Positions 7,647-14,581 of a DNA stretch of 35,936 bases are shown in pieces. The first letter of the stretch is position 1. The number at the start of each line of letters is the position of its first letter. Made by a program: the position numbers and the translations under genes. The DNA is from Acidimicrobiaceae bacterium. GTDB lineage: Bacteria > Actinomycetota > Acidimicrobiia > Acidimicrobiales > RAAP-2. The notes below the pieces were generated by a model. The model was not told where the DNA came from. It searched no databases and saw nothing but the letters and a program-made list of their open reading frames with translations. Where the stretch lies: assembly GCA_003141095.1 (NCBI GenBank), contig PLKM01000022.1, forward strand, positions 1 to 35,936. Reading direction: 5' to 3'.

Positions 7647-8503
7647 CACCGCTCGGGATCGCCGCGATAGCAGGCGCGATTCTGGCGGTGGTGGCGTACG
7701 TACGTCGAAGCGCGCGCCCTCGGCGGGTGACGTTCCAGTTCACGATGTCACTCGTGTCCTGGGCCTTGTTGTGGTTCGCGGCGGCCTCGTCCTTCTCCCG
7801 GCGCGGTATGGTCAATCTGCCGGACCACATGATTGGCCACGTCATTGTCATGTTCATCGTGCCAATGGGTCTGATTGGATCGGCGTCGGTCCGGTCACTT
7901 TGGTGGGTGCTCGGCGTGTCGCAACGCCGCCGGTTGCTTCGCTGGTGGTACGTGGGGCGTCAGTGGCGACTACCCACGTGGGTGGCAAACCCTCTTGTCG
8001 CGGCGGTGGTGCTTAACGTCGTCATGGTTTCGGCACACGTCCCCAGGGTCTTCGACGCGGTGATGGAACACACCTGGGCGATGGACTGGCTGATGGAGCC
8101 CGCGTTTCTGCTCTCCGGGCTCTTCTTCTTTCACTTCCTTATTCCGGCGGTCCCTCGAAGGATCCGAACTCGCCTTCGCGCGCAACTCTTCATGGTGCTC
8201 TTCACCATGCTCGAGATGCTCATCATGGCGATGGCCATGTCAATCTTCACCAAGGCGGCTTGGTACTCGGTGATGATCGCGGGCTCCGGTGCCATGTCGG
8301 GCATGAATATGCCGGGCGCGGCGACTTCCACCGCGCAGGCGTTTCATCAGCAGCAACTGGCTGCCGCGATCCTGTGGATTTGCGGTGACTTCTGGGCGGT
8401 GCCGTGCCTCGTCCTGATCACTCGAAGGCTGGTGATGCGCGAAGGATCGCTCTTCGCCGCTCTCGATCGTCAGTCGGAGCGGATGTCGGGCTCGTCGCTC
8501 TGA
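7643..8503 (+). CDS. CtaG-like cytochrome c oxidase assembly protein (caa3 type)
   Basis: A 286-residue integral membrane protein with about seven hydrophobic segments. The DHMIGHVIVMFIVP region with two His, the conserved AHVPRVFDAVMEHTW stretch and the FLLSGLFFFHFL helix resemble the CtaG_Bsu/caa3_CtaG family, needed for caa3 oxidase assembly in Bacillus; the name is shared with, but unrelated to, the Cox11-type CtaG. A Met-rich stretch (GMNMPGA preceded by MSG) near residues 215-225 could bind copper, but that is inference. The start is GTG 7643 overlapping the stop of the SCO fusion gene, indicating one operon. The 3' end overlaps a convergent gene by 34 bp. Confidence 0.8.
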   Translation: MTPLGIAAIAGAILAVVAYVRRSARPRRVTFQFTMSLVSWALLWFAAASSFSRRGMVNLPDHMIGHVIVMFIVPMGLIGSASVRSLWWVLGVSQRRRLLRWWYVGRQWRLPTWVANPLVAAVVLNVVMVSAHVPRVFDAVMEHTWAMDWLMEPAFLLSGLFFFHFLIPAVPRRIRTRLRAQLFMVLFTMLEMLIMAMAMSIFTKAAWYSVMIAGSGAMSGMNMPGAATSTAQAFHQQQLAAAILWICGDFWAVPCLVLITRRLVMREGSLFAALDRQSERMSGSSL

Positions 8504-8796
8504 GCTGACTTGTGGACCGTGGCCAGGTAGTCGTTCCAGGCCTTTAGCTCGGGGTCGTCCTCTTGACTCGTGTCGACAACTCGTGGAACGTCCAGTCCTT
8601 TTTCTTCTCGGAGCATCTTTCGCCACATGTACACGGCGTAGCCACCGAGCAGTGGCCACTCGATGACGTAGGCCCACGACAACGTGTTGCCACCAAGCGC
8701 GCGATTGATTTCGAAGAAAAATGCGGGTATGCAGATCAGCTCGGCGAGGAACAGGCCGAGGTGGATTCTGAACGTATTCTTAGCAATAGGCGCCAC
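8470..8796 (-). CDS. small two-helix membrane protein, unknown function
   Basis: 108 residues with two hydrophobic stretches (about 10-30 and 42-57) followed by a charged cytoplasmic-looking tail rich in Glu, Asp and Lys. I do not recognise the family. GTG start; on the minus strand a TAAAGT hexamer lies seven bases upstream, consistent with a leaderless start. The gene is convergent to the CtaG-like gene with a 34-bp overlap and divergent from the oxidase operon, so it shares the AT-rich control region with it. Hydropathy pattern and location make a respiratory role plausible but unproven. Confidence 0.6.
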   Translation of the reverse strand: MAPIAKNTFRIHLGLFLAELICIPAFFFEINRALGGNTLSWAYVIEWPLLGGYAVYMWRKMLREEKGLDVPRVVDTSQEDDPELKAWNDYLATVHKSAQSDEPDIRSD

Positions 8797-8803
8797 ACCA
8801 GCG

Positions 8804-8809
8804 ACTTTA
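8804..8809 (-). promoter_or_regulatory. possible leaderless -10 of the small membrane protein gene
   Basis: On the minus strand TAAAGT is followed by seven bases and GTG 8796. Spacing is one base longer than at the other leaderless starts in this window, so the call is weaker. Confidence 0.35.
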
Positions 8810-8852
8810 ACCGTTTTTATTTTTCTCCTTCCACTACTTTCTTCTACATGAA

Positions 8853-8886
8853 CTTATGCGAATTGTTTCGTAAGAGTTTCTAGAAA
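8853..8886. promoter_or_regulatory. dyad symmetries in the oxidase-operon control region
   Basis: The AT-rich 106-bp gap between the divergent genes holds an imperfect dyad, CTTA-TG-CGAA-TTGT-TTCG-TAAG (8853-8874), directly followed by a perfect palindrome TTTCTAGAAA (8877-8886). Together they lie 17-50 bp before the first gene of the oxidase operon, where an operator would be expected. No regulator can be named from these motifs. Confidence 0.35.
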
Positions 8887-8902
8887 GTTCAAAGGAGAGC
8901 GA

Positions 8903-9577
8903 ATGAATCGGTCGAAGTCACTCGGCGTGGCCTTGGCGTCGGTGCTCCTTGGTGGCGGCGCGTTAGCTCTGGCGGGGTTCGCCCTCGCGAGTGCAACGCC
9001 TCATCAGGCGGCATTGAACTGTGTTCCAAGCCAGTCAGCAGCGAATACCTGCAGCCTGAACCTCAGTACCTTCCCAGACTCATTGGCGGGCGAGCACGGA
9101 AAGACCGGCGGGGATCACCCCGACTGGGTCTCCTACGCGAACGACAACCTGGTCGTTCCCGCGAACACCACCGTCGACGTGACCATCGATCAGTACGACT
9201 CCGGCGGGTCGCTGAACAACGCCTTCTTCGACCAAGTGATGGGTACCATCGGCGGGACCGCCACCATTGCCGGCAAGACGGTTTCCAGTGTTGACCCGAA
9301 CAACGTGGGTCACACCTTCACCCTGCGCGGCATTCCCGGTAGCGACAAGATGCTATTCGTGTCGGTCCCACTGCCCGCGGACTCCAACACTCAAGCGGTG
9401 ACGATTGGCGACGGTTCCTACACCAAGCCGGTGGTGGTGCAGTTCTCCTTCAAGACGGGAAGCAAGGGCGTCTACGAATGGAACTGTGAGTTCCCGTGCG
9501 GTGGTGGCCGTGAGGGTGAATTCGGTCAAGCAATGTCGACGTACGGCTACATGTCCGGCACCTTGACGGTCAACTAA
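8903..9577 (+). CDS. secreted cupredoxin-like protein with CxxxC motif
   Basis: 224 residues. Residues 5-30 are a hydrophobic signal sequence or membrane anchor, with a possible cleavage site in ALASAT. The rest is beta-rich and reads like a cupredoxin: VVPANTTVDVTI strand pattern, a GHTFTL motif with His137, and a C-terminal YEWNCEFPCGGG motif with Cys195 and Cys199 followed by Met211 and Met217. The CxxxC resembles the CuA loop of oxidase subunit II, but the CuA His and Met positions (C+8, C+11) are Arg and Glu, so a canonical CuA site is unlikely. Two further Cys (40, 50) may form a disulphide. A strong AAAGGAG ribosome site precedes ATG. coxB follows eight bases after the stop, suggesting an electron carrier or copper donor for the oxidase; exact function unknown. 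Confidence 0.75.
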   Translation: MNRSKSLGVALASVLLGGGALALAGFALASATPHQAALNCVPSQSAANTCSLNLSTFPDSLAGEHGKTGGDHPDWVSYANDNLVVPANTTVDVTIDQYDSGGSLNNAFFDQVMGTIGGTATIAGKTVSSVDPNNVGHTFTLRGIPGSDKMLFVSVPLPADSNTQAVTIGDGSYTKPVVVQFSFKTGSKGVYEWNCEFPCGGGREGEFGQAMSTYGYMSGTLTVN

Positions 9578-9585
9578 GGAGAATC

Positions 9586-10320
9586 GTGTCTACCTCTACT
9601 AATAAGAACTCATACAAGGGGCTGTACTGGATTTGGGCGGCACTGACGGTTGTCGGTATTCTCATTGGCCTCTACGCTCCGGCGTGGCTGATGCCACGTT
9701 CGATGAGTAACAACATGCACCTGACCGTTCTCACGATGGTCGTCTTCAGCGTCGCCGCCGCGCCGGTGGCCGCGGGCGTGTACGCCACGGCGCTGTTCGC
9801 TCTCCGTCACTGGGCGCACAAGGGCGACGATGTGCCCGCGCCCGGACCGCAGGTTCGTGAAAACGCAGTTGTCGTCACCACCTGGTTGGTCGTTTCCACA
9901 GTGCTCACGGTGTTCCTGCTCATCTGGGGGTTGGGGGCTTTGGCGGTGGATAACGGTTCGAATGGAAAGAACCCGCTCGTCGTCGACGTGACCGGTCAGC
10001 AGTGGGTCTGGTCGTTCTCGTACCCGGGCACTCATGTTCAGTCAAACGAGCTCTACCTGCCGGTTAATCGCGAGGTTGAATTCCGAGTCACGTCAGTGGA
10101 CGTGACGCACGGCTTTTGGATAGCGAACATGGGTATTCAGGTCGACGCGAACGTCGGCACCATCACGACGATCCACACGACGCCGGACAAGTTGGGAACC
10201 TTCAATATCCGTTGCACCCAATTCTGCGGACTGAATCACGCGTTCATGGTGACCGAAGGTCACGTACTTACTTCTCAACAATTCACGAGCTGGCTCGCTT
10301 CGCAGCCACAGCGAGCCTAG
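9586..10320 (+). CDS. coxB: cytochrome c oxidase subunit II (CuA)
   Basis: Carries the binuclear CuA centre that receives electrons for the haem-copper oxidase. 244 residues: three predicted N-terminal membrane helices (about 13-36, 44-71, 93-118) where two are usual, then the cupredoxin domain. CuA ligands are all present: His175 (VDVTHGFW), Cys210, Gln212 (backbone), Cys214, His218 and Met221 in the CTQFCGLNHAFM motif. The aromatic GQQWVWSF region that passes electrons is also present. GTG start with AAGGAG five to six bases upstream. No cytochrome c domain is fused at the C-terminus. It lies between the cupredoxin-like gene and coxA in one operon. Confidence 0.95.
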   Translation: MSTSTNKNSYKGLYWIWAALTVVGILIGLYAPAWLMPRSMSNNMHLTVLTMVVFSVAAAPVAAGVYATALFALRHWAHKGDDVPAPGPQVRENAVVVTTWLVVSTVLTVFLLIWGLGALAVDNGSNGKNPLVVDVTGQQWVWSFSYPGTHVQSNELYLPVNREVEFRVTSVDVTHGFWIANMGIQVDANVGTITTIHTTPDKLGTFNIRCTQFCGLNHAFMVTEGHVLTSQQFTSWLASQPQRA

Positions 10321-10329
10321 GAGGTCAGA

Positions 10330-12195
10330 ATGACAACAACACTGGAACAGACGAAGACCGCGGCGATACCGCAGGGTGGTGGGCTGGCTCGTCGACTCAA
10401 TATGCTGACTGCGATGGTCGGAGGAGGGCTTGTCGCCTGGCTCTTTTGGTTTCTCGCGCACCACTTTCTTGACCCAACGAGTCGGACCTATAGCGACGAG
10501 GTCGCGGTGTCCTTGACGATTGGCTGGATCATTGGCTTCTGGTTGGGTATCGGCGCCTTCATCGCACCGTTGCGCTGGGTGACCGGTCGCGACAACACCC
10601 GCGCGGACGACCTCTACCTGGCCGGGCAAGGTCAAGGGACTTCGCGTTACTGGAAGTTCACGACGGACCACAAGGTGGTCGGAGTGCAGTACATCGTGAT
10701 GACGATGGTGCTCTTGGGGGCCGGAGGGATTCTCGCGATGGCGATTCGTACCGAGCTCATCGTGCCGGGTAACCACTTTGTGAACCAGCAGGTCTACAAC
10801 GGCTTCATTGCCGTGCACGGCATGCTCATGATCTTGGCGCTCATCGTCGCGGTCGCCGGACCGTGGGGCAACTTTGTGGTGCCGATCATGTGTGGTGCGC
10901 GTGACATGGCGTTCCCGCGGCTTAATGCCCTCAGCCTCTGGACCCTCGTGGGTGCCGCGGCTCTCCTGCTCACCACCTTGGCGGTAGGTAGTTTGACCAT
11001 GGGCTGGGTGGTGCTGGAGCCCATCGCGGACCAAGCCGGTATCGGTATGGACTTCTTCGCGATGGCGATCATCGTCTTCACGGTCTCGACGACGGTGGCG
11101 GGGGTGAATATCATCTGCACGGTGATGACCATGCGCACCAAGGGCATGTCGTTGGCACGCCTGCCGATTTTCGTGTGGGGTGCAATCATCGCGGCTGCAC
11201 TAGGCCTCTACGCCTTCCCCTTTTTCTCGTTGGTCGAGGCGCAGACGCTGGTCGACCGGACCTTCAGCACGAGCTTCTTCGTCGCGAGTGGCGGTGGAGC
11301 GGGCTGGCTCCAGGCGAACCTCTTCTGGCTCATGGGTCACCCCGAGGTGTACGTGATCCTGTTGCCGGCGGTTGGGGCGCTCTTTGAGATTTCCTCGGTG
11401 ATGGCGCGAAAGCCCGTCTTCAGTTATCGAACCGCGGTGGCTGCCATGACCGGATTGGCGGGCCTCAGTATCTTGGTGTGGGCCCACCACATGTTCACGA
11501 CCGGCTGGGCACCCACACTCGGTGGGCCCTTCATGCTCACCACGGAGTTGATCTCGATTCCGACGGGACTCTTCTTCTTGGTGCTCATCGGAACGCTCTG
11601 GCGTGGAAATATCTGGATGAAGCTTCCGACGATTTGGATGTTCGGATTCATTGCGAATTTCATCATCGCCGGCGTGACGGGTATCTACCTCTCGGACATC
11701 CCCCTCGATGACCAGTTGCACGGCACGATGTTCGTGACCGCCCACTTCCACTACGTCTTCGTTGGCTCGGTGTTGTTCGGCGCCGTTTCCGCACTGGCGT
11801 TCTGGTTCCCCAAGGTAACGGGGCGCTTCCTGAACGAGTTTCTTGGTCGCATTTCATTCTGGCTCGTCTTCATAGGCGTCCAGGTGACGTTCCTCGCGAT
11901 GTTCGTGTCGGGTCTTAAGGGAATGCCTCGGCGCTACTCGTCGTACGCGATCATCTTCGAGCACTCCAACTTCATCACCACCATCGGCGCGTACATCATC
12001 ATGGCGGGCATGCTGGTGCTGCTCGGTGCGGTGATCACCTCGTGGAACAAGGGCGAGCCCGCCGGACCGAATCCATGGCACGCGAACTCACTTGAGTGGA
12101 TGGTGCCGACACCCGTGCCCTTGGAGAACTTCGATGTACTGCCAGTCATCACTGAAGACCCCTACAACTACGGAGAGGAACTGGTGCGTTCATGA
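10330..12195 (+). CDS. coxA: cytochrome c oxidase subunit I, haem-copper oxidase
   Basis: Catalytic subunit reducing O2 to water. 621 residues; two extra N-terminal helices (about 23-47, 56-80) precede the canonical twelve-helix core beginning at TTDHKVVGVQY (111-121). Ligands are complete: His163 and His474 (low-spin haem), His472 (high-spin haem), His337, His386 and His387 (CuB), with the cross-linking Tyr341 in GHPEVY, an A1-type helix VI including Glu339. Arg534-Arg535 of GMPRRY contact haem propionates. Oddities: in an ungapped alignment from memory to Rhodobacter subunit I, the D-channel Asp132 position is Asn152, the K-channel Lys362 position is Phe415 (PTGLFF instead of PTGIKIF), and the Mg-ligand Asp412 position is Gly465. 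GGAGG precedes ATG 10330; the stop overlaps coxC by four bases. Confidence 0.96.
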   Translation: MTTTLEQTKTAAIPQGGGLARRLNMLTAMVGGGLVAWLFWFLAHHFLDPTSRTYSDEVAVSLTIGWIIGFWLGIGAFIAPLRWVTGRDNTRADDLYLAGQGQGTSRYWKFTTDHKVVGVQYIVMTMVLLGAGGILAMAIRTELIVPGNHFVNQQVYNGFIAVHGMLMILALIVAVAGPWGNFVVPIMCGARDMAFPRLNALSLWTLVGAAALLLTTLAVGSLTMGWVVLEPIADQAGIGMDFFAMAIIVFTVSTTVAGVNIICTVMTMRTKGMSLARLPIFVWGAIIAAALGLYAFPFFSLVEAQTLVDRTFSTSFFVASGGGAGWLQANLFWLMGHPEVYVILLPAVGALFEISSVMARKPVFSYRTAVAAMTGLAGLSILVWAHHMFTTGWAPTLGGPFMLTTELISIPTGLFFLVLIGTLWRGNIWMKLPTIWMFGFIANFIIAGVTGIYLSDIPLDDQLHGTMFVTAHFHYVFVGSVLFGAVSALAFWFPKVTGRFLNEFLGRISFWLVFIGVQVTFLAMFVSGLKGMPRRYSSYAIIFEHSNFITTIGAYIIMAGMLVLLGAVITSWNKGEPAGPNPWHANSLEWMVPTPVPLENFDVLPVITEDPYNYGEELVRS

Positions 12196-12938
12196 GTATC
12201 GACACCCATTCAGAGCACGATGCTCATGGAGCGCATGACGAAGGACATCACGAGCCTCCCGAGGTAGTCGACGGTCGTCAACGCATGGGCATTTGGCTCT
12301 TCATCGGCGGCGACATGATTGGTCTGAGCGCGCTGCTGTTCACCTATCTGTACCTTCGCGGCGTGGACACCGGTGGTCACTGGATGAGCATGCTCGGCTA
12401 CACCGGCCACCCGTACTCGTACTACTACAACATTCTCGACGTGAAGGGTGGCTCGCTGCCCAACCCGACGATGATCCACGTAAGTACCTTGTCCGCGGGA
12501 CTCAACTGGATCGTGACTTTGCTCACCGTGATCAGTGGTGCCATCATTTGGGCGGCTGAGCGTGGACTTCGCGCCACGAAGAATGCGAAGTCTTACTCGT
12601 CTATGGCGGCGTTCGCCACTGCCGTGACGGTCGTGGCGATCATCTTCGCGATCATCCAACTTCGTCACATCCCACAGATCTTCGTGGCGAACAACGACAG
12701 CCAGGTCATGGCGTACACCTCATACGACTCAGCCATGATGGCAGTAGCGGGTTCGGCCGTCATCCACTTGTTCATCCTGGCCTTCTTGGGTCTGGGGCTC
12801 ACAATTCGTTCAGCCCGAGGGGTCATCAACGGGGACAAGTGGTACCAGGCCCGTCTGGTGCGCTTCTTCTGGGTGTGGGTAGCTATCTCTGCCGTGATTG
12901 GCTCGGCGGTAACGACTACAATTAACACAATTCATTAG
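12192..12938 (+). CDS. coxC: cytochrome c oxidase subunit III
   Basis: Non-catalytic core subunit that stabilises subunit I. 248 residues: a His/Glu/Asp-rich N-terminal tail (residues 4-25 contain seven His), then about five membrane helices (31-52, 98-125, 136-156, 177-205, 221-243), as in short-form subunit III. The RMGIWLFIGGDMIG start of helix 1 matches the family pattern, with Asp replacing the usual conserved Glu. The His-rich tail could bind metal, but this is speculative. ATG overlaps the coxA stop (ATGA). No subunit IV gene follows; a hairpin ends the operon. Confidence 0.9.
   Translation: MSIDTHSEHDAHGAHDEGHHEPPEVVDGRQRMGIWLFIGGDMIGLSALLFTYLYLRGVDTGGHWMSMLGYTGHPYSYYYNILDVKGGSLPNPTMIHVSTLSAGLNWIVTLLTVISGAIIWAAERGLRATKNAKSYSSMAAFATAVTVVAIIFAIIQLRHIPQIFVANNDSQVMAYTSYDSAMMAVAGSAVIHLFILAFLGLGLTIRSARGVINGDKWYQARLVRFFWVWVAISAVIGSAVTTTINTIH
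12917..12922 (+). promoter_or_regulatory. possible -10 of the pyrimidine operon
   Basis: TACAAT, one mismatch to TATAAT, lies in the last codons of coxC. Initiation just downstream would give a pyrR leader of about 100 bases that contains both hairpins described here. No good -35 is visible. Confidence 0.3.
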
Positions 12939-12949
12939 CACAAGCAGCT

Positions 12950-12982
12950 CTTTGGGGCACCTCGTGATGGGGTGCCCCAAAG
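12950..12982 (+). terminator. perfect 12-bp hairpin between coxC and pyrR
   Basis: CTTTGGGGCACC (12950-12961) is perfectly complementary to GGTGCCCCAAAG (12971-12982) with a 9-base loop. It begins 11 bases after the coxC stop, as expected for a terminator of the oxidase operon, but no T-tract follows. Because it also lies just before the PyrR element it could act as part of the pyr leader. Confidence 0.6.
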
Positions 12983-12984
12983 GA

Positions 12985-13024
12985 CTGTCGTGAAGCGGGT
13001 CCCGTGAGGCTCGTACGACAGGAG
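12985..13024 (+). promoter_or_regulatory. PyrR-binding RNA hairpin overlapping the pyrR ribosome site
   Basis: CTGTCGT (12985-12991) pairs perfectly with ACGACAG (13015-13021). The enclosed sequence contains GGTCCCGTGAGGCT (12998-13011), which fits the Bacillus PyrR-binding consensus ARUCCNGNGAGGYU at all but the first base; an upper AGC/GCT stem flanks its loop. The 3' arm runs into the Shine-Dalgarno AGGAG (13020-13024) four bases before the pyrR ATG. UMP-bound PyrR stabilising this hairpin would block ribosome entry, the translational mode described for mycobacterial pyr operons. Confidence 0.8.
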
Positions 13025-13028
13025 ACAG

Positions 13029-13598
13029 ATGAGTAGTAACGACCAACGCCAGACGCCACCGCGAGATCTGGCGTTCTTGCCGAAGAATCAACTTTTGACC
13101 CACGAAGACGTGGGTCGCGCATTAAGGCGCATGGCCCACGAGATCGTCGAGCGTAATCACTCGGTTGAGAATATTTCCATTATCGGTCTTCAAACCGGTG
13201 GTGAGCCGTTCGCTACGAAGCTCGCGGAGTTGCTGAGCGAGATCTCCGGCACGACCGTCCCACGTGGCTTGCTCGATGTCTCGTTTTACCGCGATGACCT
13301 TTCGCGCAATCCGATTCCGAAATCCACCGCGACAACGATTGATCACGATCTGACGGACCGCACGGTCGTGCTCGTGGACGACGTGCTCTTCACCGGAAGG
13401 ACTATTCGATCGGCCCTCAACGCGCTCTCTGACTGGGGGCGTCCCCGCTCGGTGCAACTTGCGGTGATGATCGACCGCGGGCACCGAGAGTTGCCCATAC
13501 GTCCTGATTACGTTGGTAAAAACCTTCCCACATCGCTCGATGAGGCAATCGTCGCAAACCTGGATGGAGTGTGGATTGGTACGAGGGGGCGATCGTGA
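13029..13598 (+). CDS. pyrR: bifunctional pyr operon regulator / uracil phosphoribosyltransferase PyrR
   Basis: Binds pyr leader RNA when loaded with UMP/UTP and usually has weak uracil phosphoribosyltransferase activity. 189 residues, normal length. The PRPP-binding motif VVLVDDVLFTGRTIRSA sits near residues 115-131; other family landmarks are IGLQTGGEPFA, the DVSFYRDDL flexible-loop region and the late LPIRPDYVGKNLPTS motif. ATG 13029 follows AGGAG. It is the first gene of pyrR-pyrB-pyrC-carA-carB-pyrD-pyrF, and the matching RNA hairpin immediately upstream indicates autoregulation. The stop overlaps the pyrB ATG by one base (TGATG). Confidence 0.95.
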   Translation: MSSNDQRQTPPRDLAFLPKNQLLTHEDVGRALRRMAHEIVERNHSVENISIIGLQTGGEPFATKLAELLSEISGTTVPRGLLDVSFYRDDLSRNPIPKSTATTIDHDLTDRTVVLVDDVLFTGRTIRSALNALSDWGRPRSVQLAVMIDRGHRELPIRPDYVGKNLPTSLDEAIVANLDGVWIGTRGRS

Positions 13599-14581
13599 TG
13601 CGGTCAATAAGGGGACAAAACCTTCTTTCGTTGGACAACGTGTCACGCGAGGCAATCGTTGAGGTACTCGACACTGCGGAGTCCTTTGTTGAGGTCAATC
13701 GACGCGCCATCAAAAAGGTCCCAGCCCTCAAGGGCCGAGTCGTCGCGTCACTGTTCTTCGAGGAGTCCACCCGAACTCGACTGAGTTTTGAAACGGCCGC
13801 CAAGCGGCTCAGCGCTGACGTACTTTCGCTCGCGGTGGCCTCGAGCAGCGTGAAGAAGGGCGAGTCATTGCGCGACACGATTGCGACAATCGACGCGCTC
13901 GGCATCGACGCCGTCGTGATGCGTCATCAGTCGAGCGGTGCGGCGCTCCAGGTCAGCCGATACGTGCCCCAGGTGCACGTGATCAACGCGGGTGATGGGT
14001 TGCACCAACATCCCACCCAAGGGCTGCTCGACGCCTTCACTATTCGCCAAGTACTCGCCGAACGATCCCAAACCTCCGGCCTCGAGTCGGGCAGTGAACT
14101 CTTTCAGGGGCTTCGGATCCTTATTGTGGGCGATATTCGTCACAGTCGGGTCGCTCGAAGCGATATTGGCGCGTACGTGACGCTCGGCGCGGAGGTTCGA
14201 GTCGCTGCCCCCGGGACGCTGCTGCCCGTGGATATTGGAAACTGGCCCGTGGCTGTCGTAGATGATTTCGACGAAGCACTGGAGTGGGCCGATGTTGTCG
14301 GCTTGCTGCGCTTGCAGCGCGAGCGAGGAAGCGGCTCTTTCGTTCCGTCGCTCGGGGAGTTCACCCAGACCTACGGTCTGACACACGAGAGGGCGAGGAA
14401 ACTACGTCCTTCCGCAATCATCATGCACCCTGGTCCCATGAATCGGGGCGTTGAGATTGACTCGCGCGTTGCGGATCTGCCTTCGGCGGTCATTGAACGT
14501 CAGGTGGCCAACGGAGTACCTATTCGTATGGCGGTGCTGTACCTAACCGTGGCTGGATCAAAAGAGGAAGTGGTCTTGTGA
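13598..14581 (+). CDS. pyrB: aspartate carbamoyltransferase catalytic subunit
   Basis: Condenses carbamoyl phosphate with aspartate. 327 residues. The carbamoyl-phosphate loop FFEESTRTRLSFE has Ser57-Thr-Arg-Thr-Arg61; VMRHQSSGAA, the HQHPTQGLLDAFT motif and the aspartate-loop region MHPGPMNRGVEID are all present. ATG 13598 overlaps the pyrR stop; the open frame extends upstream into pyrR, but those residues are not family-like. No pyrI regulatory subunit is present, as expected outside enterobacteria. Stop overlaps pyrC (GTGA). Confidence 0.96.
   Translation: MRSIRGQNLLSLDNVSREAIVEVLDTAESFVEVNRRAIKKVPALKGRVVASLFFEESTRTRLSFETAAKRLSADVLSLAVASSSVKKGESLRDTIATIDALGIDAVVMRHQSSGAALQVSRYVPQVHVINAGDGLHQHPTQGLLDAFTIRQVLAERSQTSGLESGSELFQGLRILIVGDIRHSRVARSDIGAYVTLGAEVRVAAPGTLLPVDIGNWPVAVVDDFDEALEWADVVGLLRLQRERGSGSFVPSLGEFTQTYGLTHERARKLRPSAIIMHPGPMNRGVEIDSRVADLPSAVIERQVANGVPIRMAVLYLTVAGSKEEVVL

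Noticed and set aside
8903..9577. Canonical CuA domain in the cupredoxin-like protein
   Set aside because: CxxxC and an upstream His are present but the CuA His and Met positions in the loop are Arg and Glu.
10093..11034. 313-residue minus-strand frame opposite coxB/coxA
   Set aside because: Composition is His/Arg/Asp-rich with no hydrophobic core, typical of the antisense of a membrane protein gene; the plus-strand genes have full family motifs.
10330..12195. Nitric oxide reductase identity for the coxA product
   Set aside because: Loss of channel residues suggested it, but the cross-link Tyr of GHPEVY and a full CuA subunit II are kept, favouring an oxygen reductase.
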